Positions 48,899-58,006 of a stretch of 64,000 bases of DNA are shown here, piece after piece. Both the position numbers and the translations under genes were made by a program. Below the pieces are notes generated by a model that was given only the letters and a program-made list of their open reading frames with translations, was not told the DNA's origin and did no database searches. Source of the DNA: Dehalococcoidia bacterium (GTDB taxonomy: Bacteria; Chloroflexota; Dehalococcoidia; Tepidiformales; Tepidiformaceae); the NCBI GenBank assembly GCA_020853755.1, contig JADYYG010000034.1, positions 1 through 64,000 on the forward strand, given 5' to 3'. Positions within the stretch are counted from its first letter, which is position 1. Every line of letters starts with the position of its first letter.

Positions 48899-49819
48899 TC
48901 ACGATTTTTCACGCGGGAAGACCTTCCGGGGGCGTATTTCGCCCAAACTCGACACAGACGCGACACCCAGGAAGCCTCCTGCGGCATCGTAGATTCGCGT
49001 GACCTCTGAGGACCTTGTCGCACCGCCGCGGGCCGTCCGCACGCCGCCGTTTGCCAGCACTCCTGCGCTATCCTCAACGAGGATGGCCGCGTCCAGTGCC
49101 GAGATGCCTTCGTCGACGGGGAGGAGGACCGGTTCGAGGTCACCGGCGGCTACCGCTGCATGGAGACCGTCCAGGGTGACTGCCTCGGAGACCGAAAAGG
49201 CGCCCGCCCGGACACGGCGCAAGGCGGACAGGTGCGCGCCGCAACCGAGCGCCTGCCCGAGGTCCCGGGCGAGGCTCCTGATGTACGTCCCGGCGGAGCA
49301 GGCCACGTCGATTTCAAGGGTTTCAGGCCCGGCCAGAGCGGCCGAGAACTGGGACACCGTGACCGTGCGGGCGTGGAGTTCGGGTTGTTCGCCGCGGCGG
49401 GCGAGGTCATAGGCCCGCTGGCCGCCGACCTTCAGGGCGCTGAAGGCTGGCGGCAACTGGCTGATCGAGCCGCGAAACGGAGCGACGGCAGCTTCCAGTG
49501 CAGCGGGCGTGAGGGCCGGTACGGGCCGGTCTTCGATGGTCTCGCCGTCGGCATCGTCGGTTGTCGTGGTTCGCCCGAGGCGGATCTGGCCGGTGTACCG
49601 CTTGTCGTGGGCGGTCATGTACTCGACGAGCCGGGCCGCCTTCCCGAGGCAGAGGACGAGCAGGCCGGTCGCCATCGGGTCGAGGGTGCCGGTGTGGCCA
49701 ATGCGGCGCTGGCCGAGGATGCCGCGCGCTTTCGCCACGACGTCGTGGCTCGTCCAGCCGGCTGGCTTGTCGATCAGGACGATACCGTCGAGGCCGCTGT
49801 CAGTCCGCCTGGCGCTCAC
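48899..49819 (-). CDS. truB: tRNA pseudouridine(55) synthase
   Basis: 306 residues. It has the TruB opening DKPAGWTSHDVVAKARGILG, the catalytic Asp in HTGTLDPMATGLL, then GRTTTTDDADGE and YIRSLARDLGQALG. The C-terminal PUA-like region is present. It makes the universal pseudouridine of the T-loop. The start at 49819 (GTG) overlaps the rbfA stop by about 20 bases, and the gene is the last of the nusA-truB operon. Confidence 0.93.
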   Translation of the reverse strand: MSARRTDSGLDGIVLIDKPAGWTSHDVVAKARGILGQRRIGHTGTLDPMATGLLVLCLGKAARLVEYMTAHDKRYTGQIRLGRTTTTDDADGETIEDRPVPALTPAALEAAVAPFRGSISQLPPAFSALKVGGQRAYDLARRGEQPELHARTVTVSQFSAALAGPETLEIDVACSAGTYIRSLARDLGQALGCGAHLSALRRVRAGAFSVSEAVTLDGLHAAVAAGDLEPVLLPVDEGISALDAAILVEDSAGVLANGGVRTARGGATRSSEVTRIYDAAGGFLGVASVSSLGEIRPRKVFPREKS

Positions 49820-50168
49820 GGTGTTCCGCGCTCACTTTGCGGATAAGGTCAGAGAGGCGCGCACCCCGCTCGATCGAAGGATCGAAGCGGAAGACCAGTT
49901 CGGGGACGGCGCGCATCTTCAGCCGGTGCACGAGCGCCCGGTGCATAAACGGGGCCGCCCGCTGAAGCCCGTCGAGTGCGTGCTGCCGCTCCTCATCGCT
50001 TCCGAGGTGCGAGACAAACACCGTGGCGTGGCGAAGGTCCGGCGAGACGCGCACTTCCGTCACCGTCACCATTCCTTCGGCGACGCGCGGGTCTTTCACT
50101 TCGCGCAGGATCAGATCGCTGATCTCGGCGCGCAGCAACTCATTGACGCGAGTGGTGCGGAGCGACAT
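49800..50168 (-). CDS. rbfA: 30S ribosome-binding factor A
   Basis: 122 residues, usual size. The KH-like fold reads TTRVNELLRAEISDLILREVKDP, VTVTEVRVSPDLRHATVFVS and LVHRLKMRAVPELVFRFDPS. RbfA matures the 16S rRNA end of the small subunit. It follows infB in the operon, as in most bacteria, with truB after it. The ATG is at 50166-50168. Confidence 0.93.
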   Translation of the reverse strand: MSLRTTRVNELLRAEISDLILREVKDPRVAEGMVTVTEVRVSPDLRHATVFVSHLGSDEERQHALDGLQRAAPFMHRALVHRLKMRAVPELVFRFDPSIERGARLSDLIRKVSAEHRERQAD

Positions 50169-50207
50169 GGGGCCCTCCGGGCCGGTGCGCGGCGTTCTTG
50201 CCCGAGG

Positions 50208-51983
50208 CTAGCGGACGCGTTCTTCGTGGAAGAACTCGATGACGTCGCCTTCCTGGAACTTGTCGAAGTTCGAAAGCACAACGCCGCATTCGTAGCCCGT
50301 CTGGACCTCGCGAACGTCATCCTGGAAGCGCTTGAGGCCCTCGCAGCGGGTCCGCGCGAGTTCTTCCTTCCCGCGGAGGACACGGACGTTCGAACCGCGA
50401 TGGAGCGTGCCGTCGGTGACGAAGCAGCCGGCAATCCCGCCGAGGCGGCTCGACTTGAAGACGTGGCGCACTTCCGCGTGGCCGTCCACGACGCTCGTGT
50501 AGATGGGTTCGAGCATGCCCTGGAGGGCCTTATCGATGTCCTCCAACACCTGGTAGATGATGTTGTAGGAACGGATGTCGATACCCGACACTTCGGCACG
50601 CTTCTTCGCGGACGGGTCGACCTTGGTGTTGAAGGCGATGACGACGCCGTTCGAGGCCTCAGCGAGCATCACGTCGGAATCGCTCACCGGGCCGGTGGCC
50701 GAGTGGATGATCTTGATCTTCACCTCGTCGTTGCTGAGGCGTTCGAGCGATGCCTTGAGCGCCTCAGCGCTGCCGCGGACGTCAGCCTTGAGGATGATGA
50801 TGAGCTCCTTGAGCTTGCCCGCGCTGATCTCGTTGAACAGCGTGTCGAGGTTGACGCGGGCGTGGTCGGTCTGTTCCGCAGCCTCACGTTCGCGGCGGCG
50901 CGCTTCGACGATCTGGCGGGCAAGGCGCTCATCGGCAACGGCGCGGATGCGCTCGCCTGCCTCGGGGACGGTTTCGAGGCCCATGATGATGACTGGCGTC
51001 GAAGGGCCCGCTGCCTTCACCCGGCCGCCCTTGTCGTCGAACATCGCCTTGATCTTGCCGCTCGTTTCGCCGACCACCACAGCATCGGACTGATGCAGAG
51101 TTCCCGCCTGGACGAGGATGGTCGCGATCGGCCCCCGGCTGGAGTCGAGTTCGGCTTCGATGACGACGGCCGACGCGGCCCGGTCCGGGTTGGCTTTCAG
51201 TTCGGCCACTTCGGCAACGAGGTTGATGGACTCGAGCAGGTCATCGATGCCGTCGCCGCGAGCAGCGGAGACCGGGACGGCAATGACGTCGCCGCCGTAC
51301 TCCTCGACCACGAGGCCGTGCTCGGTCAACTGCTGTTTGACACGGTCAGGGTTCGCAGCGGGGACGTCGATCTTGTTAATGGCCACGATGATTGGAACAC
51401 CGGCCGCGAGTGCGTGGTTGATGGCCTCGATGGTCTGGGGCATCACGCCGTCGTCAGCTGCGACGACGAGGATCGCGATATCGGTGACCTGGGCGCCGCG
51501 CGCGCGCATGGCAGTGAACGCCGCGTGGCCGGGCGTGTCGATGAACGTGATCCGCTTGCCGTCCATCACCACCTGGTAGGCGCCGATGTGCTGGGTGATG
51601 CCGCCGGCCTCGCCCGCCGCGACCTTCGTCTTGCGAATACGGTCGAGGAGGCTCGTCTTGCCGTGGTCGACATGCCCGAGGATGGTGACCACCGGCGGCC
51701 GCGGCTTTAGCGACGCTGGGTCATCGACGACGTCTTCTTCTTCGACTGCTGCCGGAGCGACCGCAGCCACGGGCGCGGCCATCTCTTCGGGGTCGAAGCC
51801 GAGTTCGAGGGCCACGATCGCCGCCGTGTTGTAATCGATGGTCTGGTTCTGGCTGGCCATGACGCCATTGGTCATCAGGCGCTTGATGACTTCGATGGCA
51901 GAGATGCCGAGCATGTCGGCCAACTCTTTCACGGTGAGTGCCCGGGGGATGGCCACAGCCTGGGAGGTTGATTTTGCCGTCAT
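50208..51983 (-). CDS. infB: Translation initiation factor IF-2
   Basis: 591 residues, the short form: an N-terminal [21 protein letters not shown] domain directly before the G domain, without a long linker. G motifs are [23 protein letters not shown] and NKID; domains II and IV with [16 protein letters not shown] and [14 protein letters not shown] follow. It places fMet-tRNA on the ribosome. The ATG at 51981-51983 overlaps the rnpM stop (ATGA). Confidence 0.95.
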   Translation of the reverse strand: MTAKSTSQAVAIPRALTVKELADMLGISAIEVIKRLMTNGVMASQNQTIDYNTAAIVALELGFDPEEMAAPVAAVAPAAVEEEDVVDDPASLKPRPPVVTILGHVDHGKTSLLDRIRKTKVAAGEAGGITQHIGAYQVVMDGKRITFIDTPGHAAFTAMRARGAQVTDIAILVVAADDGVMPQTIEAINHALAAGVPIIVAINKIDVPAANPDRVKQQLTEHGLVVEEYGGDVIAVPVSAARGDGIDDLLESINLVAEVAELKANPDRAASAVVIEAELDSSRGPIATILVQAGTLHQSDAVVVGETSGKIKAMFDDKGGRVKAAGPSTPVIIMGLETVPEAGERIRAVADERLARQIVEARRREREAAEQTDHARVNLDTLFNEISAGKLKELIIILKADVRGSAEALKASLERLSNDEVKIKIIHSATGPVSDSDVMLAEASNGVVIAFNTKVDPSAKKRAEVSGIDIRSYNIIYQVLEDIDKALQGMLEPIYTSVVDGHAEVRHVFKSSRLGGIAGCFVTDGTLHRGSNVRVLRGKEELARTRCEGLKRFQDDVREVQTGYECGVVLSNFDKFQEGDVIEFFHEERVR

Positions 51984-52285
51984 ACGCTTTCGCTTTCTTC
52001 GACCGGCAACGTCATCCCGAAGGCGCGCAACGCCTCCATGTCCTCGAGAGCCGGGGAAACTTTAAGTGCGTTCTTTATGGTAGCGCCTTTCAGCGCTTTT
52101 ACCCAACATGCGCGGAGCGGATGGAGGTAAGCGCCCCGCCCATTCGCCTTCCCGGACGGATCGACGATGACCCGGCCTTCTGGTGTCCGGACGATGCGCA
52201 CGAAGGTGCGCTTGCCCTGTTCGATGCGGCAACCGATGCAGGTGCGCTGCGGCACGGGTTTCGGGCGCTGGGTCTGCGCACTCAT
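51980..52285 (-). CDS. rnpM: YlxR/RnpM family protein
   Basis: 101 residues. RTCIGCRIEQGKRTFVRIVR and KANGRGAYLHP are the YlxR signature, with CxxC in TCIGC. In Bacillus the homologue binds RNase P and modulates tRNA processing. It lies between nusA and infB, as in most Gram-positive and related genomes, and overlaps infB. Confidence 0.92.
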   Translation of the reverse strand: MSAQTQRPKPVPQRTCIGCRIEQGKRTFVRIVRTPEGRVIVDPSGKANGRGAYLHPLRACWVKALKGATIKNALKVSPALEDMEALRAFGMTLPVEESESV

Positions 52286-52299
52286 CGCGCGGGACTCCG

Positions 52300-53832
52300 T
52301 CAGTGAATGCGCCCTGAGTACTCGATGTCGTCCATGTCGTCCTCTTCTTCTTCGAAGCGCGACGGGCGGCGGTTCTTCTTCGCGGCGGGTTTGGCCTTAG
52401 CCGCTTCCGCCTCCTGGGCTCGCTGATGGGCCAGCAGGTCTTCGCCGAAACGAATGGCCGAGGGGCGCAATTCCGAGACGACCGTCGTCGGGATCTCGTA
52501 CTCCTCGTCCTCGTCTTCGCCGTAGTCCTCGGACTCGCGGTCTTCGCCGCGTGGCACTGCCATCCGGTCAACCACGGAGGCGAAGGAGATCTCCTCTTCC
52601 TCGGGTTCGCCGGTGGCCTGTGCAGGCGCTGCTTCGGCGGTGGCTGGCGCTTCGACCGTGGCCGCCGGGACGGCAGCCTCTTCGGCGGCGGCGGCGACTT
52701 CTTCCGCTTCCTGGATGATGTCGATGTCGGGTTCTTCACCGGGTGCGAAGGGTTCGAAGGCGAGCACCTCAGGCGGCTCACCGGCTTCGGCGCGGTCCTT
52801 CGCGGCCTGGCTCGCGATGTTGATCCGCCAGCCGGTCAGCTTCGCAGCGAGGCGGGCGTTCTGGCCTTCCTTGCCGATAGCGAGGGAGAGCATGCGATCC
52901 GGTACCACGACGGAGGCGAGGTGCTCTTCTTCGTCGATCTCGACTTCGAGGACCTGAGCTGGGCTGAGGGCGTTCGAGACGAAGTTCGCCGCGTCCGGAT
53001 CCCACTTGATGACGTCGATACGCTCGCCGGTTAACTCATTGACGATGTTCTGGATTCGGCTGCCGCGCATGCCAACGCAGGCGCCGATGGGGTCGATGTT
53101 GGAGTTGCGCGCGTGGACGGCGACCTTGCTGCGATGGCCGCCTTCACGGGCGATGCTCTTGATCTCGACGGTGCCGGCCTTGATTTCCGGCACTTCCATT
53201 TCGAAGAGCCGGCGGAGCAGGTTCCGGTGTGCCCGGCTCACCACGATCTGGGGTCCCTTGACCGCCTTCATGACTTCGAGCACCAGCACCTTGACTCGCT
53301 GGCCGGGGCGCAGGTGCTCGTTTCGCACCTGCTCGGTGAACGGCAGCATGGCTTCGGTGCCGCGGCCAAGTTCGATAATCATCTGGCGTGCTTCGACGCG
53401 CTGCACGGTGCCGACGAGGAGTTCCCCCTCCTTGTCGATGTACTCGTCATAAATGGCGTCACGCTCGGCTTCGCGGAGGCGCTGGAGCACCACCTGCTTC
53501 GCGGTCTGGGCGGCAATGCGGCCGGCGTTCGGCGGCAGTTGCTCTTCGAAGTCGAGCACGTCGCCTTCGCGGGCGTCAGGCTTCCACTTCCGCGCTTCGG
53601 CGATGGTCATTTCGACGTTTGGCTCTTCGACGTCTTCGACGACCACCATCTGGCGGTAGGCGCGGATGTCGCCCCCGATCGGGTCAATCTTGACGTTGAT
53701 ATTCGGGGCGTTGTCTCCCTCCCGGCGGAAGGCGGAGGTCAACGCAGCTTCAACGGCCTCGAAGACGACGTCCCGGGGGAGGTTTTTTTCCGCGGCAAGG
53801 GCGCTCAGTGCGAGCAGCAGTTCGTTCTTCAT
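52300..53832 (-). CDS. nusA: Transcription termination/antitermination protein NusA
   Basis: 510 residues. The N-terminal RNA-polymerase domain ends near 130; the S1 domain has [22 protein letters not shown]; the KH domains have [18 protein letters not shown] and [20 protein letters not shown]. The C-terminal ~120 residues are acidic and low-complexity, replacing the acidic repeats of Escherichia coli. It is the first gene of nusA-rnpM-infB-rbfA-truB. There is no rimP upstream. The start ATG at 53830-53832 has GGAG only two bases before it. An attenuator-like hairpin lies immediately upstream. Confidence 0.95.
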   Translation of the reverse strand: MKNELLLALSALAAEKNLPRDVVFEAVEAALTSAFRREGDNAPNINVKIDPIGGDIRAYRQMVVVEDVEEPNVEMTIAEARKWKPDAREGDVLDFEEQLPPNAGRIAAQTAKQVVLQRLREAERDAIYDEYIDKEGELLVGTVQRVEARQMIIELGRGTEAMLPFTEQVRNEHLRPGQRVKVLVLEVMKAVKGPQIVVSRAHRNLLRRLFEMEVPEIKAGTVEIKSIAREGGHRSKVAVHARNSNIDPIGACVGMRGSRIQNIVNELTGERIDVIKWDPDAANFVSNALSPAQVLEVEIDEEEHLASVVVPDRMLSLAIGKEGQNARLAAKLTGWRINIASQAAKDRAEAGEPPEVLAFEPFAPGEEPDIDIIQEAEEVAAAAEEAAVPAATVEAPATAEAAPAQATGEPEEEEISFASVVDRMAVPRGEDRESEDYGEDEDEEYEIPTTVVSELRPSAIRFGEDLLAHQRAQEAEAAKAKPAAKKNRRPSRFEEEEDDMDDIEYSGRIH

Positions 53833-53841
53833 AGCTCCAAT

Positions 53842-53865
53842 AAAAAAGCGGGCCTCTCAGCCCAC
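53842..53865 (-). terminator. Terminator-like hairpin in the nusA leader
   Basis: Minus strand GTGGGC-TGAGAG-GCCCGC followed by TTTTTT ends 9 bases before the nusA start codon. A -10-like TATACT (complement of 53890-53895) puts transcription about 20 bases upstream of it. This is a plausible attenuator through which NusA limits its own operon. Confidence 0.65.
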
Positions 53866-53889
53866 CTCTCGGAAAGTGTTGCCGGGGGC

Positions 53890-53895
53890 AGTATA
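53890..53895 (-). promoter_or_regulatory. -10 element (TATACT) of the nusA operon
   Basis: Minus-strand TATACT lies about 58 bases before the nusA ATG. No clear -35 hexamer is seen at 17 bases. Confidence 0.45.
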
Positions 53896-53949
53896 ACACC
53901 ACGATGCAACGACGGCGTTAACCCTGTGGCAGGCCTCCCGGGTTCTGGC

Positions 53950-53955
53950 TACGCT
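53950..53955 (+). promoter_or_regulatory. -10 element (TACGCT), leaderless type, cysteine desulfurase
   Basis: TACGCT, 6 bases, then the ATG at 53962, with no ribosome site. Confidence 0.4.
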
Positions 53956-53961
53956 TGTTCC

Positions 53962-55128
53962 ATGCCCCGCATTTACCTTGACCACGCTGCCACCACGCCG
54001 CCCGACCCTCGTGTCATCGAAGCGATGTTGCCGATGTGGACGACCTACTGGGGCAATCCGTCCTCCATCTACCTCGAGGGTCAGGAGGCGCGCCGGGCTA
54101 TTGATTCGGCGCGCAAGCTCTGCGCCGACCTCCTTGGCGTGACTCCGAAAGAGGTCGTTTTCACTGGCGGCGGCACCGAATCGGACAATGCCGCCATCCG
54201 TGGGGCCGCTTTCGCTCAGCGTGACCGTGCCCGCGGCAACCACATCATCACCTCAGCCATCGAGCACCACGCCGTCCTCCACACAGTCGAACAACTCGAA
54301 CGCGAAGGTTTCCGCGCTACTTATCTGCCAGTCGATGCCGCGGGCGTGGTTGACCTGGCGGCCCTGGAAGCGGCTGTCGGCCCGGAGACGACGGTGGTCT
54401 CGGTGATGGCGGCGAACAACGAGGTTGGCACGCTCCAACCCATCGCTGAAATCAGCCGGATTGCGAAGGCGAAGAATCCGAAGGTGGTCGTCCACACCGA
54501 TGCAGTCCAGGCTGCCGGCGCTGTCGATATCCGGCCGGCCACACTGGGGGTCGACCTTCTGAGCGTCGCCGGGCACAAGCTCTACGGCCCGAAGGGTGTC
54601 GGGCTGCTCTATATCAAGAACCGGACGCCGTGGCAGCCGTTGATTCTGGGCGGGTCGCAGGAGAAAGAGCGCCGGGCCGGGACGGAGAATGTTGCCGGGA
54701 TAGTTGGCCTGGCCACCGCGATGAAACTGGCCTGGGACGAATTCGATGCGCGGAATGCCCACTCGCGCGTACTCCGCGACCGTCTCCTATTCGAGTTGCC
54801 GGAACGCATCCCCGACACGGTGATCACCGGTCCGGCTGACCCATCACAGCGGCTTTCGAATAACTTCAGCTGTTGCTTCCGGAACGTGGAGGGCGAAAGC
54901 GTGCTGCTGGCGCTGGACATGGCGGACGTCGCCGCGAGCAGCGGGAGCGCCTGCACGACGGGCGCCCTCGAACCGAGCCACGTCCTCACAGCGATGGGAA
55001 TCGACCCGGACCTGGCGCACGCCTCGCTGCGGCTCACCGTCGGGGCGTCGAACAGCAGCGAAGATATCGACCGCGTGCTGGATGTCCTGCCGGGAATCGT
55101 GAGCCGGCTCCGCTCGCTCGCAGGCTGA
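53962..55128 (+). CDS. iscS: Cysteine desulfurase, IscS/NifS family
   Basis: 388 residues. It opens IYLDHAATTPPDPRV; the PLP lysine is in SVAGHKLYGPKG, the His pair in ITSAIEHHAVLH, and the sulfur-carrying cysteine in SSGSACTTGALEPSHVL. The Arg that binds substrate is in RLTVGASNS. It supplies sulfur for iron-sulfur clusters and tRNA thiolation. It is divergent from nusA; no iscU or mnmA lies next to it. The start at 53962 follows a -10 box directly, so leaderless translation is likely. Confidence 0.92.
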   Translation: MPRIYLDHAATTPPDPRVIEAMLPMWTTYWGNPSSIYLEGQEARRAIDSARKLCADLLGVTPKEVVFTGGGTESDNAAIRGAAFAQRDRARGNHIITSAIEHHAVLHTVEQLEREGFRATYLPVDAAGVVDLAALEAAVGPETTVVSVMAANNEVGTLQPIAEISRIAKAKNPKVVVHTDAVQAAGAVDIRPATLGVDLLSVAGHKLYGPKGVGLLYIKNRTPWQPLILGGSQEKERRAGTENVAGIVGLATAMKLAWDEFDARNAHSRVLRDRLLFELPERIPDTVITGPADPSQRLSNNFSCCFRNVEGESVLLALDMADVAASSGSACTTGALEPSHVLTAMGIDPDLAHASLRLTVGASNSSEDIDRVLDVLPGIVSRLRSLAG

Positions 55129-55177
55129 CGGCCCCGCCCGGGGGTCGCTCGCACAGGCTTGCTAACCGCGGGGTGGG

Positions 55178-55429
55178 CTAGGAGAGGCCCTGCTGCGCGA
55201 GGAAGTCGAGGATGTCCTGGACGGTGCGGATGTTCTCCGCGTCTTCATCCCGGATCTCGAACTCTGCGTCGTCGGCGAACTCTTCTTCAATCGCGATTGT
55301 CAGGTCGACAATGTCGAGAGAATCGGCCCGGAGGTCATCGACGAGGCTGGCTTCCGGCTTTACCTCGGCCGCATCGACCTTCAACTGGCGGACAACAACA
55401 TCGCGGACGCGTTCAAGAACTGTAGCCAA
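55178..55429 (-). CDS. acpP: Acyl carrier protein
   Basis: 83 residues. DDLRADSLDIVDLTIAIEEEF holds the phosphopantetheine serine (DSLD); it is acidic as usual. The TTG at 55427-55429 is the start, with GGAGG nine bases upstream; longer frames have no ribosome site. It is the last gene of the fabD-fabF-fabF-acpP cluster and the substrate of AcpS (9576). Confidence 0.9.
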   Translation of the reverse strand: MATVLERVRDVVVRQLKVDAAEVKPEASLVDDLRADSLDIVDLTIAIEEEFADDAEFEIRDEDAENIRTVQDILDFLAQQGLS

Positions 55430-55512
55430 GGGTAGTTGCCTCCAGCGGCTGGTTTCGGTTGGCTGCGGGAAGTGCGGCTTCCCGCCTCGCCCGGTTGAGG
55501 GCGTAGGGTAGG

Positions 55513-56751
55513 TTACGCGCGGTACTTGCGGAAGATCACGGAGCCGTTCTGCCCGCCGAAACCGAAGCCGTTCGCGGCGGCGGCACGGACTTCGCGGTTG
55601 CGCGCCTTGAGCGGCGTGTAATCGAGGTCGCACTCGGGGTCCGGGTTTTCGAGGTTGATTGTCGGCGGGACGACATCGTGGTGGACGGCGAGCACCGCCG
55701 CGAGCGCACCGACGGCGCCCGCCCCGCCGAGCAGGTGCCCGACCATCGACTTCGGCGAACTGAGCGAGAGCTTATAGGCGTGGTCGCCGAAGGCGGCTTT
55801 CACCGCGCGCGTCTCAGAGACGTCGTTCAGGGGCGTGCCGGTGCCGTGGGCCGCGATGTAGTCCACATCCTCGGGGCGCAGACCGGCATCGCGGAGGCCC
55901 TCCTGCATCGCATCCTGGGCCCCGGAGCCGTCCTCGAGCGGGGCAGTGATGTGGTAGGCGTCGCAACTGAGGCCGCCGCCGGCGAGTTCCGCATAGATGC
56001 GCGCCTTGCGGGCCGTCGCGCGTGCCTCCGATTCGACCACCATGACGACAGCGCCTTCACCGAAGACGAAGCCATCGCGTTCGCGGTCAAACGGGCGGCT
56101 CGCCCGGGTGGGCTCGTCGTTCCTGCGGCTCAGGGCTTTCATATTCGCCAGCGCCGCGATCGGCAGGGGATGGAGCGCCGCCTCGGTGCCCCCGGCGAGG
56201 ACAACGTCGGCCCGGCCCGAAGCGATCAGCTGCTTTGCTTCCATGAACGAGTAGAGGCCGCTCGCGCAGGCGGCGACACTCGCGAGCGCCGGGCCGCGGA
56301 GGCCGAGGTGCATCGAAACCTGGCAGGCGCCCATATTCGGGGCCATGATCGGGATGTAGAACGGGCTCACGCGGGCAGGGCCGCGCTCCTGGAGTACGAC
56401 CTGCTCGTCCATGGTATCGATAGCGCCGCCGGAGCCGGTGGCGATGGCTGAGGCGGCCCGCCTCCGCTCGTCATCGTTCAGCACGAGTTCGGCATCGGCC
56501 GCAGCGAGTTGCGCTGCCGCCACCGCGAACTGCGCGAACCGCGACATTCGCCGCGACCCTTTCGAGTCCATGTAGTTGCCCGGCTCGAAGCCCTTCACCT
56601 CGGTGGCGATGGTTACCGGCATGCCGGTGGTGTCGAAACGGGTGATTTGGCCCGCTCCCGAGACACCATTGACCAGGTTCTGCCAGAAGTCGTGGGCGGT
56701 CAGGCCGATGGGCGTGATCGCCCCCAGCCCGGTCACTACGGCACGGGTCAC
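55513..56751 (-). CDS. fabF: Beta-ketoacyl-ACP synthase II, second copy of the cluster
   Basis: 412 residues. The catalytic triad is complete: Cys162 (VAACASG), His302 (AAHGTGTP) and His339 (VGHLLGGAG), with ANGFGFGGQNGS near the end. It starts with GTG at 56749-56751 and GGAGA upstream. It is 16 bases after the other KAS and clearly different from it. Both keep the cysteine, so it is not a chain-length factor. Role within a two-KAS arrangement unknown. Confidence 0.9.
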   Translation of the reverse strand: MTRAVVTGLGAITPIGLTAHDFWQNLVNGVSGAGQITRFDTTGMPVTIATEVKGFEPGNYMDSKGSRRMSRFAQFAVAAAQLAAADAELVLNDDERRRAASAIATGSGGAIDTMDEQVVLQERGPARVSPFYIPIMAPNMGACQVSMHLGLRGPALASVAACASGLYSFMEAKQLIASGRADVVLAGGTEAALHPLPIAALANMKALSRRNDEPTRASRPFDRERDGFVFGEGAVVMVVESEARATARKARIYAELAGGGLSCDAYHITAPLEDGSGAQDAMQEGLRDAGLRPEDVDYIAAHGTGTPLNDVSETRAVKAAFGDHAYKLSLSSPKSMVGHLLGGAGAVGALAAVLAVHHDVVPPTINLENPDPECDLDYTPLKARNREVRAAAANGFGFGGQNGSVIFRKYRA

Positions 56752-56767
56752 AGGTTTCTCTCCAGGG

Positions 56768-58006
56768 CTAGTTCGCCTTCTTGAAAATGATGGCGGAGTT
56801 GTGCCCGCCAAGGCCAACCGATGTCGACATCGCGTAGTTCACCGGCATTGAGCGGGCAACGTTCGGGACGTAGTCGAGGTCGCATTCGGGATCGGGTGTC
56901 GTGTAGTTGATGGTCGGCGCCACCTTCTGGTCGCGGATGGCCATGACGCAGGCGAGGGCCTCCACCGAGCCGCTCGCGCCCATGCAGTGCCCGGTAATCG
57001 GCTTCACTGACGAGATGGCCGTGCGGTAGGCGGCTTCGCCCATGACTTCCTTGATGACCATCGTCTCGACCTTGTCGTTCGAGGGTGTGGCGCTGCCATG
57101 GGGGTTGATGTAGTTGAGTTCGGACGGGTCGATCCCGGCCTTGCGGATGGCGGCCTTGACGGCTCGCTTGAGGCCGCGCCCCGTTTCGTGCAGCGAAATC
57201 ATGTCGAACGCGTCGTTCGAAGAGCCGTAGCCGACGACTTCGCAGTAGATCTTCGCGCCGCGCGCCTTCGCCTGCTCGTACTCCTCGAGGATCATCGAAC
57301 AGGCGCCTTCGCCGGCGATGAAGCCGTCGCGGTCCAGGTCGAACGGCTTGAGTGCTTTCGTCGGGTTCTCGTTGTCGCCCGCGAGTGCCCGCATGGAGCA
57401 CCAGGTGGCGTGGTAAATCGGGAGAAGGACGGCCTCCGTGCTGCCGGCGATAACGGTGTCCGCATCACCCCGGCGGATATTCTCGAACGCCTCGCCGAGG
57501 GAGGTCGCGCCGGTCGCGCAGGCGCTCACCGGGGCATAGTTTGGCCCTCGCGCGCCGGTGTGGATGGCGATGTGTCCGCTGGCCGCATCGGGGATCAGGT
57601 TGGCGACCAGGAAGGGCGTCACCCGCCGCGGGCCCTTTGTCTCGAGGATGTCCTGGTACTCGAGGAGCATGTCGGTGCCGCCGGCGCCCGAGCCAAAGAT
57701 GACGCCGACCATGTCGGCGTTCTCTTCGGTGATCTCGAATCCGCTGTCGGCCAGGGCGTCGATCGCGGCGCCGACCCCGAAGGTCACGCTGCGGTTCATG
57801 TAGCGCTGCTGCTTCGCATCGACGCGGTCGCCGAGTTCGTAACCTTTGACTTCGGCCTGGATGCGGACCGGGTAGGGCTCGGGGTCGAACAGGCTGATGG
57901 GGCCGATGCCGCTGCGGCCATCGAGCATGGCCTGCCACGTTTCTTCCGCGGTATGGCCGACTGAGGTGACCGCGCCAACACCAGTGACGACGACGCGGCG
58001 GGTCAT
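56768..58006 (-). CDS. fabF: Beta-ketoacyl-ACP synthase II, first copy of the cluster
   Basis: 412 residues. Triad Cys163 (SACATG), His303 (NPHGSATP) and His340 (TGHCMGASGS) is complete; STSVGLGGHN is near the C-terminus. The HGSATP and GHCMG segments differ from the other two KAS proteins of the window, so its substrate range may differ. The ATG at 58004-58006 overlaps the fabD stop (ATGA). Confidence 0.9.
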   Translation of the reverse strand: MTRRVVVTGVGAVTSVGHTAEETWQAMLDGRSGIGPISLFDPEPYPVRIQAEVKGYELGDRVDAKQQRYMNRSVTFGVGAAIDALADSGFEITEENADMVGVIFGSGAGGTDMLLEYQDILETKGPRRVTPFLVANLIPDAASGHIAIHTGARGPNYAPVSACATGATSLGEAFENIRRGDADTVIAGSTEAVLLPIYHATWCSMRALAGDNENPTKALKPFDLDRDGFIAGEGACSMILEEYEQAKARGAKIYCEVVGYGSSNDAFDMISLHETGRGLKRAVKAAIRKAGIDPSELNYINPHGSATPSNDKVETMVIKEVMGEAAYRTAISSVKPITGHCMGASGSVEALACVMAIRDQKVAPTINYTTPDPECDLDYVPNVARSMPVNYAMSTSVGLGGHNSAIIFKKAN

